Of a stretch of 64,000 nt of DNA, positions 35,151-48,500 are shown piece by piece. Below the pieces are notes generated by a model. It ran no database searches, was not told the origin of the DNA, and saw only the letters and a list, made by a program, of their open reading frames with translations. Position 1 is the first letter of the stretch. Each line of letters begins with the position of its first letter. The stretch is from Syntrophomonas sp. DTU019 (GTDB lineage: Bacteria > Bacillota > Syntrophomonadia > Syntrophomonadales > Syntrophomonadaceae). The translations under genes were made by a program, and so were the position numbers. The stretch spans positions 183,735-247,734 of the forward strand of contig CAJYDM010000006.1 of the NCBI GenBank assembly GCA_913757435.1, in the 5' to 3' direction.

Positions 35151-35922
35151 CTTTGGTCTCCATATCATCCTTTAAAAACTGTGCGGTAATGTTCAGAAAA
35201 TCGGGTAGACGATCCAGATAAGAGTAATGGCCGGCATTATCCAGAACCACCAGCTCGGAATCGGGAATCAATTGCTCCATGAGGCGTCCGTCTGAGATCG
35301 GGGTGGCAGTGTCATCAGCGCCCCACATCAAAAGGGTGGGTACTATGATCTGCGCCAGCATCGGGGTCAGGTCCTCATTTATTACCTTCACTAAAGTCTC
35401 CCGCATTACGCCGCGGGCATTACGGTAATCCTCTGATCCGGACCTATTTTTTAGTTCTTCCAGGCGGCGGCGGAATAGCTGTTTTAACCCCGGAAGCTGC
35501 ATTATACGGCGGGCTGTTTTATAGGAATATACCTTTAAATAGTATTTGGAATCCCTCTTGGGGACAATTCCGGAACTATCCACCAGGATCAGCTTGTGCA
35601 GAGGCAGCCTTTCAGCAGCCAGGAAGATAGAGACTTTGCCCCCAAAAGAATGGCCCATCAGTATGGGGCACTCTATATTCTGGCTCATAAGGAATTTCTT
35701 CACTATCGTTGCATAGTCGGCCACGCCCCACTGATGAGGCGGCTGGTCGCTCAGCCCGAACCCTGGCAGATCCACTGAAAAGGTGTGAAAATAGCGTTCA
35801 AAATGCTTGTGTATAGGGTTCATCAAAGATAAGTCTGCGCCCCATCCGTGGAGCAGAACCAGATCCTGGCCCTGTCCGGATACCTTGAAATGGATCTTCA
35901 GCCCTTCTATTTCGACAACCAA
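35143..35922 (-). CDS. Alpha/beta hydrolase
   Basis: A 259-residue alpha/beta-fold hydrolase. LVLLHGWGAD forms the oxyanion region (about 20-30), ILMGHSFGGKV the nucleophile elbow with catalytic serine (about 95), MWGADDTATPIS the acid (about 205) and LDNAGHYSYLD the histidine (about 232). No signal peptide. Substrate unknown; relatives include esterases and C-C hydrolases. TTG start with GGAG 8 bases upstream. It is the first gene of an operon with murF and ddl, overlapping murF by 8 bp. Confidence 0.88.
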   Translation of the reverse strand: MVVEIEGLKIHFKVSGQGQDLVLLHGWGADLSLMNPIHKHFERYFHTFSVDLPGFGLSDQPPHQWGVADYATIVKKFLMSQNIECPILMGHSFGGKVSIFLAAERLPLHKLILVDSSGIVPKRDSKYYLKVYSYKTARRIMQLPGLKQLFRRRLEELKNRSGSEDYRNARGVMRETLVKVINEDLTPMLAQIIVPTLLMWGADDTATPISDGRLMEQLIPDSELVVLDNAGHYSYLDRLPDFLNITAQFLKDDMETKDA

Positions 35923-36279
35923 TCAACTAACTCCTTAATCTAACATCAACGCAGGTCAATCACTCTGATAAATCATTATACAGTTTCAGTAATAACTATG
36001 TGCATATTTGTAATATCTGTCACCGTCTGCGGCGAGAAATCCGACTTTATAAGATGGCTTTATTTTCCCACAAAACCTGAATGGTAACCGTATCCGGTTA
36101 TATCTGCACATATTATACTCTTTTTTGTGATACTGTTGGGTGCAATTCCATTATTTTCAGGGCTTTGGATGGTCCTGAATGGATTCGTGTATTTAGACTC
36201 GGAATCTCGTTCTCACCAGGCATGCCGCCATCTAATATGTTTTTGAAGAGCAAGTAGTAAGTATCGGCTGAGAATGAAT
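35923..36279. other. Intergenic region upstream of the hydrolase operon
   Basis: About 360 bp with no gene. Two minus-strand TATAAT boxes (35980-35975 and 36117-36112) could serve the hydrolase-murF-ddl operon, but neither has a convincing -35. Confidence 0.45.
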
Positions 36280-36301
36280 AAAGCCACCTAAAGGTGGCTT
36301 T
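36280..36301 (-). terminator. Terminator after tRNA-Trp
   Basis: AAAGCCACC and GGTGGCTTT form a perfect 9-bp stem with a four-base loop, 12 bp downstream of the tRNA 3' end. The flanking T residues make it usable in both directions. Confidence 0.8.
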
Positions 36302-36313
36302 CGGTATTCTTAG

Positions 36314-36389
36314 TGGCAGGGGAGAGAGGTCTCGAACCCCCAGCCCTCGGTTTTGGAGACCGATGCTCTGCCAATTGAGCTACTCCCCT
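36314..36389 (-). tRNA. tRNA-Trp (CCA anticodon)
   Basis: A 76-base tRNA. The acceptor stem AGGGGAG pairs with CTCCCCT, the D-arm is GCTC..GAGC, the anticodon arm TCGGT-CTCCAAA-ACCGA carries CCA, and the T-loop is TTCGAGA with a stem that uses two G-U pairs. The discriminator base is G and the 3' CCA is encoded. CCA reads UGG, so this is tryptophan. Confidence 0.96.
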
Positions 36390-36407
36390 GCGTTTGTCGC
36401 AAGACAT

Positions 36408-36436
36408 ATTCTAACACAAGTTCTCGTCCGATTCAA
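36408..36436 (-). promoter_or_regulatory. Promoter of tRNA-Trp
   Basis: On the minus strand TTGAAT (36436-36431) and TAGAAT (36413-36408) are separated by exactly 17 bp. The -10 ends 18 bp before the mature tRNA 5' end, as expected for a short leader. Confidence 0.8.
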
Positions 36437-36483
36437 GGGTTATCCCTGGTTCATGCTTAGCTCGGTTGGGAATCGATTGTCAA

Positions 36484-36511
36484 GGCGACATAATCAATTG
36501 ATTATGCCGCC
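36484..36511 (-). terminator. Palindrome after the giant surface-protein gene
   Basis: GGCG.CATAATCAATTGATTATG.CGCC is a nearly perfect 28-bp palindrome 27 bp past the stop codon. It lacks a T run, so it may be an mRNA 3'-end hairpin or a weak terminator. Confidence 0.55.
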
Positions 36512-36538
36512 TGAGTATTATCCGTCAAAGTTCCGATT

Positions 36539-39500
36539 CTATTTTTTCTCCAACAGATCATCGTCCACCAGTAATACTCTGGTATAGATCGCCGCATAAC
36601 GCTGTATGATGGCAGCTATCTCGGCTCTGGTGGCAGGGGCGGCCGGGTCGATTCGTTTATTGTCCTTGCCCAGAATCAATCCTAAGCCCACAGCCCATTT
36701 CATAGCATCGGTGGCATAAGCAGAGACCTCTTCGGCATCCTTAAAGCTGCTCAGATCGCCGGAGGCCCTGACATCTCTGCCTTTGCTCGCAGTGTAGCGA
36801 TAAAGGATGGTTGCCATCTGCTCACGGGTGATGGGATCATGGGTGCCAAAGCGGTTGTCGTCATACCCTGCAATGATGCCGTTGGCTTTTGCCCAGATAA
36901 TCGCATCGGTGTACCAGGCATCGTTTTCTACGTCGGCAAAGCCGCTGTAGCCCTCAACCATCGGGCGCCCTTCCAGGCGATATAGGATCGTGGTCAGCAT
37001 GCCCCTGGTAGTGGTACCGTTAGGATCGAACAGGTCTGCGGCGATGCCCGCCATTAGCCGCACAGCATGCACATAGGCAACCGATCCGAAATACCAGTGA
37101 ATCGGTTTTACATCCTTGAAAGTGCCCTCGGCCAGGGGTACCAACTGCCCGCCGAATAAGGTGTATTCCCCATTATATGCAATTATCTGGTACCTGTCGT
37201 CGAGTACCGCGTAGGCCGTGAGGTTATCGGTTACAAATTGCACCCTTCCTGCTTCAACGGTAACATTGGATGGACTTATTTTGCCATTTCGGCAGGTTAA
37301 GACAGTCAGGGTCCTGCCTTCATATTGCATGCCGACCGGGATGCTTACAGTAACAGTACCTTCGAATTCCTTGGTCAGCGAAATATCGTAGTTTACGATG
37401 GCCTGGCCTGATTTCACCAGTTGCCGGATAAACTCACATGCCCGGCAAAGAGCTTCCTGATGTTCGGTCGTTTCAGAGACGATCAGTTTGGCGTCAGAGG
37501 GAATTCCCTTGCCGGAAACCGTCACACCCGTCTTGGGATCGGTAATGGTTACTTCGGATGGGATTCGGCCTCCGCCGCCTCCGCCGCCACCAAGGCCACC
37601 GGGCTTATAGTGGTTGGTCAGGTGGACGGAGCCATAGCTTGAGGATGCCGTAGGCGCATTTCCAGAAACCCATACATCAAGGGGATTGGTTGCAGATTGA
37701 CCAATGTCGCCAAAAGCGTTGATATTAAGCTGAAGGGCCTTTATATTTCTTCCCGGGCCTGGGTCGATCACGCTGCCCGCAGCCAAAATGTCGGCCAGGG
37801 TCTGCACATCGATACGGTTTATTACCAGTTCCCCGGAGTTATTCTTCAGCCAGATTGATTCAGACTTCGCGGTGATTTCATCCACGGCGGTTGTCAGTCG
37901 GTTATCTGGGCTGCCGATATTACCGCTGGAATTAATCGTCAGCTGCCCGGCGATAATATTGTTGTTGTTTCCGCCGCCAGCTGCGGCACCCGAAGCAATG
38001 TCTCCAGCCACCTCCAGCCCTACGTCATTGCCAATGATAGTGTCTACTACCAGATCCTTCTGGTTTTTAATATAAACACCGTCTCCGCTGGCAGTGATAC
38101 GATCCACATTAATAAGCAGCGGATTAGATATCTGCCCGACATCTCCGCTCAGGCTGTTGAGTTCGGCGTTGTCAGCTGTAATTACTGTGCCCTTACCACC
38201 TGTACCCTGAATGTCTCCCAATGAATCGATGTGAACCTCTCCGTTCACCACGACCGGCGCCAGGTGGAGGTCGCCGCCGCTTTCCAGATATAGCCCGTTG
38301 ATGCTGAATCCCTCGCCGGCACTAACCTGCAGATTGCCAGCAGCGGTTACTCCCAGGGCGTTATCGGGTAAACCGATCGTCCCTCCGTTTAGCAGGTTCA
38401 GGTTAAGTCCACCTTCGGTACTGATGCCAGAAGCAGCAGCATCTGCCAGCTTGTTGGCTGCGATGCCTTCTAATAGTGCTGCGGCGGCTTCCAGATCGTT
38501 TCTCTCGGTGGTTTTTGCATCTACCAGTTCAGTTTGAGCCTGGGCCAGCTGTACATCTATCCCGTCCAGGACACTCAGGGCATCATCGCGTATCTGAGTA
38601 AGCTGCGGGATAGTTGCGTTCATGAGTTGGGTCTGCTGATTGCGCAAGGCCGAAAGTTCAGCGTTCTTACTGTCCAGTTGCCCTTGCTTGGCATCCACCA
38701 GGTCCTGTGCAGCCGCTGCATCGTCTGTCAAAGCGGCGATGATAAGATCCTGGGCGGCAATTTCATCTGGGTCAGTTAGTGTATCCCGGTAAGCGATGGC
38801 ATTGGCCAGTGCAATTTGGGCTTCGACTAAATCATTGTCTGCCGCGGTCTTCTCACCCTGAATGATTGCCAGTTCAGTTTCTGCGGCGGTAATGAGGGTT
38901 GTTAGGCCCAGAAGTTCCTGCTCCGCCGCGGCCAGGTCGGCAATGGCTTTATCTAAAGCCTGTTGCGCGGCCGGGCGGCCCAATACTTCAGGGAGAATGT
39001 TGGTCACATAATTCTGTAAGATAATTACCTGAGCCGCAGCCAGATCAGCCGCACTGCGGGCCTGAGCTGCGGTAATTCTTGCTGCTGCGGCGGCGGCTAT
39101 CGAATCCGAACCTCCTGCTTCAGTAATATCACCGTTGCCGGCGGTGACGGTTACATTTCCACCGCCAGTCGAAGTTATGGTGCCAACCACGACTCCGCCT
39201 TCCGCCGCGATATTAACCGTACCATTGCTGCTGGCATTGATAAGGTCAATGATCAGGTCTCCTATGACTTCATTAATGTTGATGGCACCCCCTGCGGTGC
39301 TGGCAGAGAGTTTTCCGCCACCTGCGGCATCGCTGTCTATTTCCAGCGGAGACCCAACACTACCAATACTGCCGTTGTCTGCTCTTAATGAAATGGTTTT
39401 TGCCCTTACATTGACATCCTGGCCCACTTTGTCACCAGCTGCGATACCCTCTACAGAGGTGATAGCAGCCGTGCCCCCTGCCTTTATAAACCCGATGACC

Positions 39501-42500
39501 AGGTGTCCTGAGGTATTTGACAGGATCAGGTCTAAGAGTGTATTGACATTCACCTGCCCCATCGCGCTATCCGCGATTAGGGTCAGGCTGCCGCTGTCAT
39601 TGATGTTAATGTCTCCGCCGGCAGCAATCTGAGCGGTACCATCGATGTCGGTATCGATATAATTCTGGTTGGTGCCTACGGTTCCGCCAGCAGTAAGCGA
39701 TGCTCCATTGCTGGCCATGATATTTTCCCGGTTCTCGTCTTCAGCCCGGACATCATAGATGGATCCAGGAGCGGTGAGGGACACCCTGCCAAATATAGAT
39801 TCAATGACATTGATACCCATATCTCCGGTTAATTCGATGATTTCTATATCACCAGCCGCAGTAGCGGTGATGCTGGTGGCAGCATCGATATTCAGGTCGC
39901 GCACCGTGGTGTAGTCTACTGCAAACTGCATCTCTATTTGGCCACTTTCCGGGTTGCGCACTAAAATCCAGGTTTTCCCTCCGGTTTCACCGAAAGGCTC
40001 ATTGATCTTGTCCTCATCGGTTATGTTGGCGATGGTGGTAGGTGGCCAGGATTTTTCCTCGACATTCAAGCCGGTGATGCTGCCCGTCGTGGCGGTCAGC
40101 TCAATATCCTCGCCATAGACATTGGTTTGGCCGCTGACCCCGGCGATGTCCGGGCTGGTAATAGTAACATCACCGTATGTAGAGACGATCTCTGCGGCGG
40201 TAAAGGTCCCCTCTTGCTGGGTCACTATGATGTCGCCCAGATTCTCAATACTTCCCTCACCGGTGGATTTCCCAATATTGAGAATAAGTACCCTGATGTT
40301 ATCGGCATCGTCTGTAGGCTCTGGATAATCGGCCAGGGCCCATGCTGCTTCAATGAGATCAAGTTTTTGTTCCTCGGTAAGTGAATCCCAGTAGACTGCA
40401 AACAGATCATTGTCATCGATCCTGCTCTCCATCACATAAACCGGGATCTGTATAGGATTGCCCAATTCATCGACCCCGTCGATAAAGAGCGGGTTGCCCT
40501 CAGCATCTGTAGCCTGCAGGTAAGTGATGTTGCCGGCCCCATCGTCACTTGCCACTACCGGCTGCTGCGCATCCAGAGCGCCGGCTAACAAGGCTGCCAT
40601 AGCAGCTTCAGTTTCACTCAAGCCCAAATTCAACAAGTATCTGATGTCATCGTCAGAGAGTCCGCTGTCCGCATTGAGTCTGGCATCAATGCTGGCTCGG
40701 TAACTGAGCATGACTTCGCTGCGATACTGTTCCACGATCCCGCCATAGTACATCTGATAAGCGCTCTGAATCTGTCTCACGGTGGCATTGGCTGCCAGCC
40801 CGAGCTGTCCGCGCAGTTCAGCCAGAATGTCATTCTTGGTGGCCGTCTCCGGCAGTCCCAATTCTAGAGCCAGCTCCGACAGTTCCTGGGGATCGTTGCC
40901 GCTCAGTACGGTGAGATCAAGCTTCGACTCCGGCGGGGCCACCCCCAGACCCAAGGCATCTACCAGTTCCGCCAGTTCTTCAGCATCCATGGAATTCAAC
41001 GATGACACCAGAGTATCAACGGCAGCATCATCAACCCCCAGCAGCGCTTTGATTTCTTGCCCGGTTAAGATGCCGCTGATCAGGGCCAGCAGCTGATTCT
41101 CAGACAGGGTGCCATTCTTGAGCTGGGCAGCGATCTCTGCCGCGCTCTGGGCTGGCATGACCACGTTGACGATCTGGTCATCATTTAACATGCCATTGGT
41201 AGCCTCATCATGGCTGGCGCAAGTGCCGTTTTCATCCCGCCCATGGGTAGGCAGGGTATCGTCATCGGCAGCATTGCCGATATCCTGTACAAGATAGAGA
41301 TTGGCCACGTTTTTGATGATGAACGGTTGGGCTGCTCCGCTTTCATCCAGCAATATGTTGATTTTGAAGGGCAGTGCCTCAGCCCCCATATCCCCACCTA
41401 TATCCACCCAGGTGTCTCCTTCCCCGGCAGTGGAGTTTTCGCCGATGGTGAGAATGGAATCCTCATCCTGCATTAGCAAATCGCCGTTTACAGCAGTGAT
41501 CTGCAGGGTGCCGTCCGAGTTGACCTGATCCACGGTGATGTCGCCTGCCCCCGATGTAATAGCAAAGTTACCTGTCGAGGTTACATCCACCCCATTCATA
41601 TTGACATCGCCAGATCCAGTAGTGGCAGTCAAATCACCGCTGACATTTGTATCGTCCATGGTGATGTCACCGGCCCCGGTTGTAACAGCCAGATTGCCTG
41701 TGGAGGTGACATCCACTTGATTCATATCCACATCACCGGCATCGGTGGCGGCAGTCAAATCGCCGCTGACAACCACATCATCCATATTGATATCACCAGT
41801 GCCAACTGTCAGGTTAAGCTCTCCGCCCTGATTTATGCCTACGTTATGCATAAGGACATCGCCTGCGGTCACAGTAAGGTCCAGAAGGCCTCCCGAAGCG
41901 ATTTCAGTATCATGGAGATTTACATTGTCCCCCGCTCCTGAGGCCACCACATAGGCGCTGGCGTCGTATGCACCTCCGGCCGAAGTCTTGATGAGCTTTA
42001 GATTTACCGTATCCGATAGATTAGGCGCAATCACCAGGGGATTGTCCGCAGTGAAAATATTGCCACTGTCTTCGGCCACAATTACCACGTTGTCGGATAT
42101 TACGTTTATATTCCCTCCTTCGCCGTTATCAGTGAGGGTGGTGTTGGCGCCGGCGAAGCGCAGATTAACATTATCGGCGATAATGCTGTTGACTCTCACC
42201 TGCGATTCGCTGTCGAAGCTCTCTAAAGTCCGATTGACCGGTCTGGGTATGAAACCGGTGTTTCCTTCCGAGTCAATCCAGGTGTTATCTTCGAACAGGA
42301 AGGCGATCCTGCCATCGGTTAATTCCAGAACGGTGAGCAACAGATGCCCCTGCGGACTGTAAAGGTTCATCATCGCTGCCCCGTCAAAGTCAGCATCTGC
42401 CTCGTCCGATGATTGATAAACGGTTTCCAGTATTTCTTTTTCCAGGAGAACCAGGTTGCCCATGGTGTCGAAGCCGAAATAATCGGCATCGGCATAGAAA

Positions 42501-45500
42501 CTGCTCATGGTCGCCGCCAATGCGTCAAAGGTCAGGAAGGTGAGGTCATTCTCGCCTGGAGCTGCCATATACAGGCCGGTCATCACCTCATGCAGCATCT
42601 GTTGGCTGCCTGGTGACAGGTAGGCGATCAGGTCCAGTTCTGTTCCGCTGCCTTCTCCCCGGTAGGCAGTAAAGATCTCCTGGTCGTCAGGTATATCTGC
42701 AGTATATGAGGTGCCCTGTTGGTACAGGTAGAACTCGCCCTCAGGAGTCAACAAGGCAGTTACCGCCTGGTTCTCGTCCAGGTAGAGAACGGTGCCTGCC
42801 GGGAATGTGCCATCATCTTCCAAGAGCACCCGTTTGTCCTTGCTGATCACCCCGTAGCCGTTTATATCCACGGGTATTTCCAAGCTCAACGCTTCGGTAT
42901 AAGTGACCGTCAATCCGCCCTCTACCGGCCTGACTATAGTCAATCCCTCAATATCCCGGTATAAAGGGCTGACCTGATAGAGCCAGCTCATATCAGAATA
43001 GAATTCCGCTTGGGAGGCGGTGAATTCACCCTCCAGGTATTGCCCGGTTATAATATTAAATACACTGTACAGGGGCTGACCGAAAGCATTGGTCTTGGGC
43101 TGGCGAAGGTCGTACACCGGTATGCTCCCGGTGTCATAGTAATAGCCTTCATACCAGTCTCCATTTACGGTTCTGTAAGAGGTTGCCGCCACCAGCGAAT
43201 TGGAGTAATAATAGCCTGCCAAATCGAGCCTGGTGTCGATTTCATCATACACCGCATCACCCGGCCCGCTGCTCATGAAGTACTTGATCATGTTGTCATA
43301 GGGATCCCGGTATTGATACTGCAGCACCGAAAAGACCGGTCTGCCGTAGGGGTCCGTCTTCTGAGTCATATTAGCCGAGAAGCTGATGGTCTCATCGCTC
43401 ATATTACCAGATATGGCATTGCCTTCGACTGCCACCGGGAAAACCCTGCCATCCGGTGTAACCACCGCAGCCCGATCAACCAGATAGAGGATGCCGGAGT
43501 TGGCGTTGGTTGTGGTCACATTTTCCACGAACAGGTACCCTCCGCTTACGGTGCGGTAAGCGCCGTTCAAAGCCGAAGTGCTGTCATTAACCGGGCCGCT
43601 GCCAGATAGGTCGAGTTCATATACAGTGATAGTGGCTTGATCATCACTGAGAACGAAGTACCTGCCCAGGAGGTCTTGGTAGGCATTCTGCTCATTGCCG
43701 TTGTAATGGCCGCTGGCTGCCAAATAGGCCTTATGATAAGCGTTGTAAACCAGATCGAAATAATAGGCCCCGTTTTTCACCGTCAGGCCGGTGACTATGC
43801 CATCGGTCTTATTAACAAAGATAGTGCCCGAGCGGCTGCCCAGTACCCCAGCTGCGAATTCAGCACCCACAGCTGAAGCTTTGGTTTTGGTGCCGGTTAC
43901 CACCTCACTAATAAAGGTAAGCTCTTCATCAGTCAGATCGGTTTCATACTCACCTGCTGCAACATCGTAAATCTTGTACACCAGTGCCGTTTCGGCGGTC
44001 TCGCCGTCGGGCACCACCTCGATGAGGTTGACCTCAATATTGATGTTTTCAAGTATGGTTATAGTTTCTTCGCTCTGCTCCTCGCCTTCACCAACAGTTA
44101 CGGTTATGTCTTTGGTGGTAAAGTCCACCTGAACCGTAAAGCTCCAATTGTCGGTCAGCAAGCCCTGCAGATCATCCTCAATTTGCGCGGCCACAAGTTC
44201 TGGGGTGCTGGCGGCGGAGAATGAGTTCAGCCCATAGCTGTTGAGCACATCGCTGGCCTGCTGCTTGGCTTGCTTAAGCGACATATCCCGACCCAGTGCA
44301 ACCACAGCAGCATGGAGCAGTTCATCCTTGGTGTAAGTGTACCCCTGTATAAAGGTGTACTCATCACCAACCACCTTAAATTCCACTACATGATAGAAGG
44401 AACGTTGGCTGTTTAGAGGTTCCAGAACATACAGGTAGTTGTCGCCTTTCATGCCCAGGAAGATAGGCTGCACTTCTGCTCCGTCATTGAGGAAAGCATT
44501 CTTATAATATACTCGGGTGCCGTCAGGCAGGGTCCAGCCCAGTTCACTGGCCTCGGTCTCTACATAGATGGTGACTCCCCCGTTTATAAGATGATCCTCG
44601 GTTATGGCAATGCTGATGTCTTCAAGGTCCCCATTGCTGTCATAGCTGTAAATGACGTCGAACTTCTCATGCTTAAACTGTATGTTTTGCTTGCCTTCTG
44701 CAGCGGTGAAACTTATAGCATCAAGGTCATATATCCTGCCGTCAAAGGCTATGACATTTACGATTTTGCCGCTTAAACGGTCGACTGCCACGATATCCCC
44801 GCTGGGCAGGTAGTAATGGGCAATCTGGTAAGACTCTCCGGAGTCTTCGGTCAAATCGGAATCACCCACCCAGTAATAGGAACCGCGGATGGTGATGCCT
44901 TGATTGGTCTTTATCATGCCGTTGGGCATAAGTGTATATGAAGTCTCATTGCCCAGGCTGTCATTGATAACCAGTTCATTTTCTGAACCATCCAGGCGTA
45001 CCAGGGTGTCCCTGCTACCCGGCTGGGATACGTCGATAGATTGGCCGAGATTAGCATTACCCTGATACACCAATCCATGGGGGGCGTTGACCAGCAGGTC
45101 GGCAACCCCACCAGCCTGAATTTTATCCAAGGTCAGAATCGGGCTGACGGTGCGTTCGGTAGATTCCAGGTTGACTATCACATGGGTGAAAGCCGCATAG
45201 ATATCTCCCAGAGCTTGCAGGGCGATATACGTCGGTCTGGCCGGTATGGTCTTGATTGTACCGGTAGTGCCCGGTATTTCAGGAAGATCCAGTATGTAGG
45301 CATTGAAACGGTTCGAAGCTTGGCCTATATTGCCGGCTCCTGCTATGGTCAAGCGGTTGGCCCAAACCGCTGCCGGTTTGCCCTGACCCTCATTGGCGGC
45401 AGTGTTTACATCTCCGCCATTCATGATGATGTCGATATTGCCATCGCCTACGTCAACACTCTTACTGAAATTTAGGTCGGTGTCATTATGCGATACTATG

Positions 45501-48500
45501 GTAAGACCTGGGATCTCGGTATCCAAGACGAAGCTGACCCGGTCGCCTATATTCAGGACCGGAGAACCGAGCTGACCGTTGACCGCCGCAATCTGACCCA
45601 GTATCAGATCGTAGGCTGACCAGTTGTTGACCACGATATTGGGCAGATAGTCATTGTTGAATACTGTAATACTGCCGTTTATTGCTCCGGCGCTGGATGC
45701 GCTTATGGTCAATTCACCCAGGTCCTCGTTGTAGAGTTTCCCCAGTGTTATGGTATTGTCTTGAGGGGACAGGGTCGCGGCTTCTGCATAGGCATCATCA
45801 AGGCCGGAGTATACGACTGTTCCATCCTCCTTGATGTCGACGAACATACCGGCAGCTGCACCACCCAGGTGTACCTGACCGTTAACATTCACCTTGCCGG
45901 TTGAAGCCATGGTCCCTTCTCGGTACTCCTTCTCATCGGAATAAAGGATTTCCTTAACCAGTACATCGACCCATTCAGTTACCTTGGTCCAGACCCATTT
46001 TACAAACCATCCGATGATGGGAATCTTGCTGACGCTTTTCACCAGTTTGTCAACTGTCCGCTGAATGGTCTTCCATACCCAGTTGACGACCGTATTTCCT
46101 TTGGCGGTGGCATCGCGGAAAACAACCTGATCGGTGATCAATGGAGATTCGGCTTTAATAAATATCTTTTGGCTGGCCAACTCAGCGCCGCTTCCAACCG
46201 CAACCGCAGCTGTGCTGCTGCCGCCAGCCGAAGAGGTGGCATAGACCTTTCCGGTCAGACCCACGATCTCCGCATAGCTCTCGGAGTGAATGTACATATC
46301 GATTACTGCGGCGTGGATATCCAGCGTATCAATTCCGCCTATAAAGGCATTGTTTATGTTTACTTCGGTTTTGTCAGTGACGGTCACATAAGATTTGGCC
46401 TCGGTGAGCGACCCGGCCGAAACCGTATAGGATACCGCGTAGGCATGCAGCTTCTGGTACAGATAGGAACTTATGTCGGTGTTCCTGCTGTTCAGATAAC
46501 TTTGTGCCCCGTTGCCGCCGATAGTTACGATAGTATCCTCGATGGCGGTGATGCTGGCTTTGCTCATATTACTGCCTGCCAGGGTGCCCATGTGACGGTA
46601 AGCGTATGCATAGATGTCGTTTTTGCTGGAAGCATTGATTCCCAGGTCACCGAACAAGGCGGTAATTACCACTCCGTCGCCTATATTAGCATTGGTGTTG
46701 GTCTTGATGTAGGCACTGGACTCCGGTCCGCTGCCTCCGCTGACCAAACCGTATCCACCCATGGTGGCGGTGGCATTCTGCCTGGCGGTATCAGCCAGGA
46801 CACTGATATATACGTCGCCATACCTGGAAATGATCCTGGCGCCATCGCCGGCGGTAAACTTAGTATTGCGGTTATTGAGCGCTGTGGCCGCGTACACTGC
46901 ACCGAAATCGCCCAGGGCCACCGCATTGGCTTCGACCTTAGCGGTCAAGTTGGAAACAGTCCGGGAATAGATGCTGATATCTTCCAGGGCCTCGAGTACA
47001 GCCCCTGGGCCCACAGAAGTCTCACCCGTCTGTGTGACTACTGTGCTGGTGGCGGTGGAACTGCCCACATTGGCTAAACCTGCGTTGCTGGCAGAAGTCG
47101 ATGCCGAAGCAGTGATCGAATCAGTTGCACTGAGCCAGATGTTGTTCTGGGATGTTACAGTGCCATTGATACTAGCTCTAGTGCTGTGGTTGCCGACATA
47201 GGTCTTGATGGTATACTTGCCTACTCCTACCAGGCTCACACTGGTTCCATGGTTGCTGTGCGCAGTAAGGATGGTAGCGGAAGCTGCCGCCACATTTACG
47301 CCGTCGTCTGCCCCTATTCCGGTGGATATGACTGTTGCGCCGCTTCCGATATATGCATTGACGTTCCTGGTGCCAACTCGGGCTTCGGCATATATCTCGT
47401 TTACGTCAGCCAGGCTCACAGTGGTATTGGGCTGCTCGGCAATGGCGGTGGCAGTTCCCATAGCATTGGCTATTACATCTACATTCTTGCCGGTTACACT
47501 GGCCTGGCCCGCGATCCAGGCACTGACTGTATCCTGGGCAAAAGCGGCTAAGACTCTTACCACTCCCAGGCTGAGTAGGGTTACACTGGTATCCGGAGCC
47601 TGGGCCCGGGAAGTGACTGTCCCTCCTAGATCTGCGCCAACATTCACGTCTCCTGTGGTTACTATGGTCACATTTCCTTCGATATAAGCATTGACCGTTG
47701 ATGCAGATTCCGCTGTGGTCAGATTGCCATCAGCCGTGGCCAAAGATACATTAGCTCCGCCATTGGCACCCGCCTCAGCCCAGGAGGAGGTGTCTTTCAG
47801 TATTGATAAGACTGACACCGTACCAGTGGCGTTTACTGTTCCCGGTCCGTTGATATATGCGTTTTGGGTGACTTTCAGGCTGGCCAGGGAGATGTTGGCG
47901 GCAACTTTTGCTCCGGTGATGCTGACCTTGGCGGCATCGATATCTGCGGTGGCCCTGCTGCCGCTGCCGGTGACCTGAATAGTAATGCCATTAGCATTTA
48001 GGGTTCCATCGCCAGTGATATACGAACTTGCATCGGTTGAGGTTGTTGCCTGGGCGAAATTCACGTCTCCATCCACCAGGCTGACCCCGACGCCTTTGCC
48101 CGGCTGGGTCGACTTGGCCGAAGAGATGGCCTTATAGGTATTGTAAATAGTGAGGTCATTTACATATAAGAGAGCCCCTGTACTGTCGAGGTATGCCTTG
48201 TAAGTCCCCTGAGCTTGGGCGGTCATGGTGAGGATTCCCAGGCTGGCCAGGCTGAGCTGGACATTATCATTGATGAAGCCTGCTTTAGCAAAGGAGTTGG
48301 CTTTGGCCTCTATCGAAAGGTTTCCGTTTTTCTGTGCGAGGCTGCCGAAATTGGTTCCCGTAGCGTAAGCCAGATTAGTGGCGTTAGCGGTGGCATTGGC
48401 GATATTGGCTGAACCGCCCACCAGGCTCACATCAACGCTGCCGCTGTTGCCGCCCAGGGAAGCCACCGCTCCGGTAGTTTCGTTGTCAGTATTCTGCCAG

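Noticed and set aside
46169..47077. Plus-strand frame of about 300 codons opposite the giant gene, and many shorter ones from 37400 to 63400
   Set aside because: They are antisense shadows of a repetitive gene with strong codon bias; none has a start site or recognisable domain.
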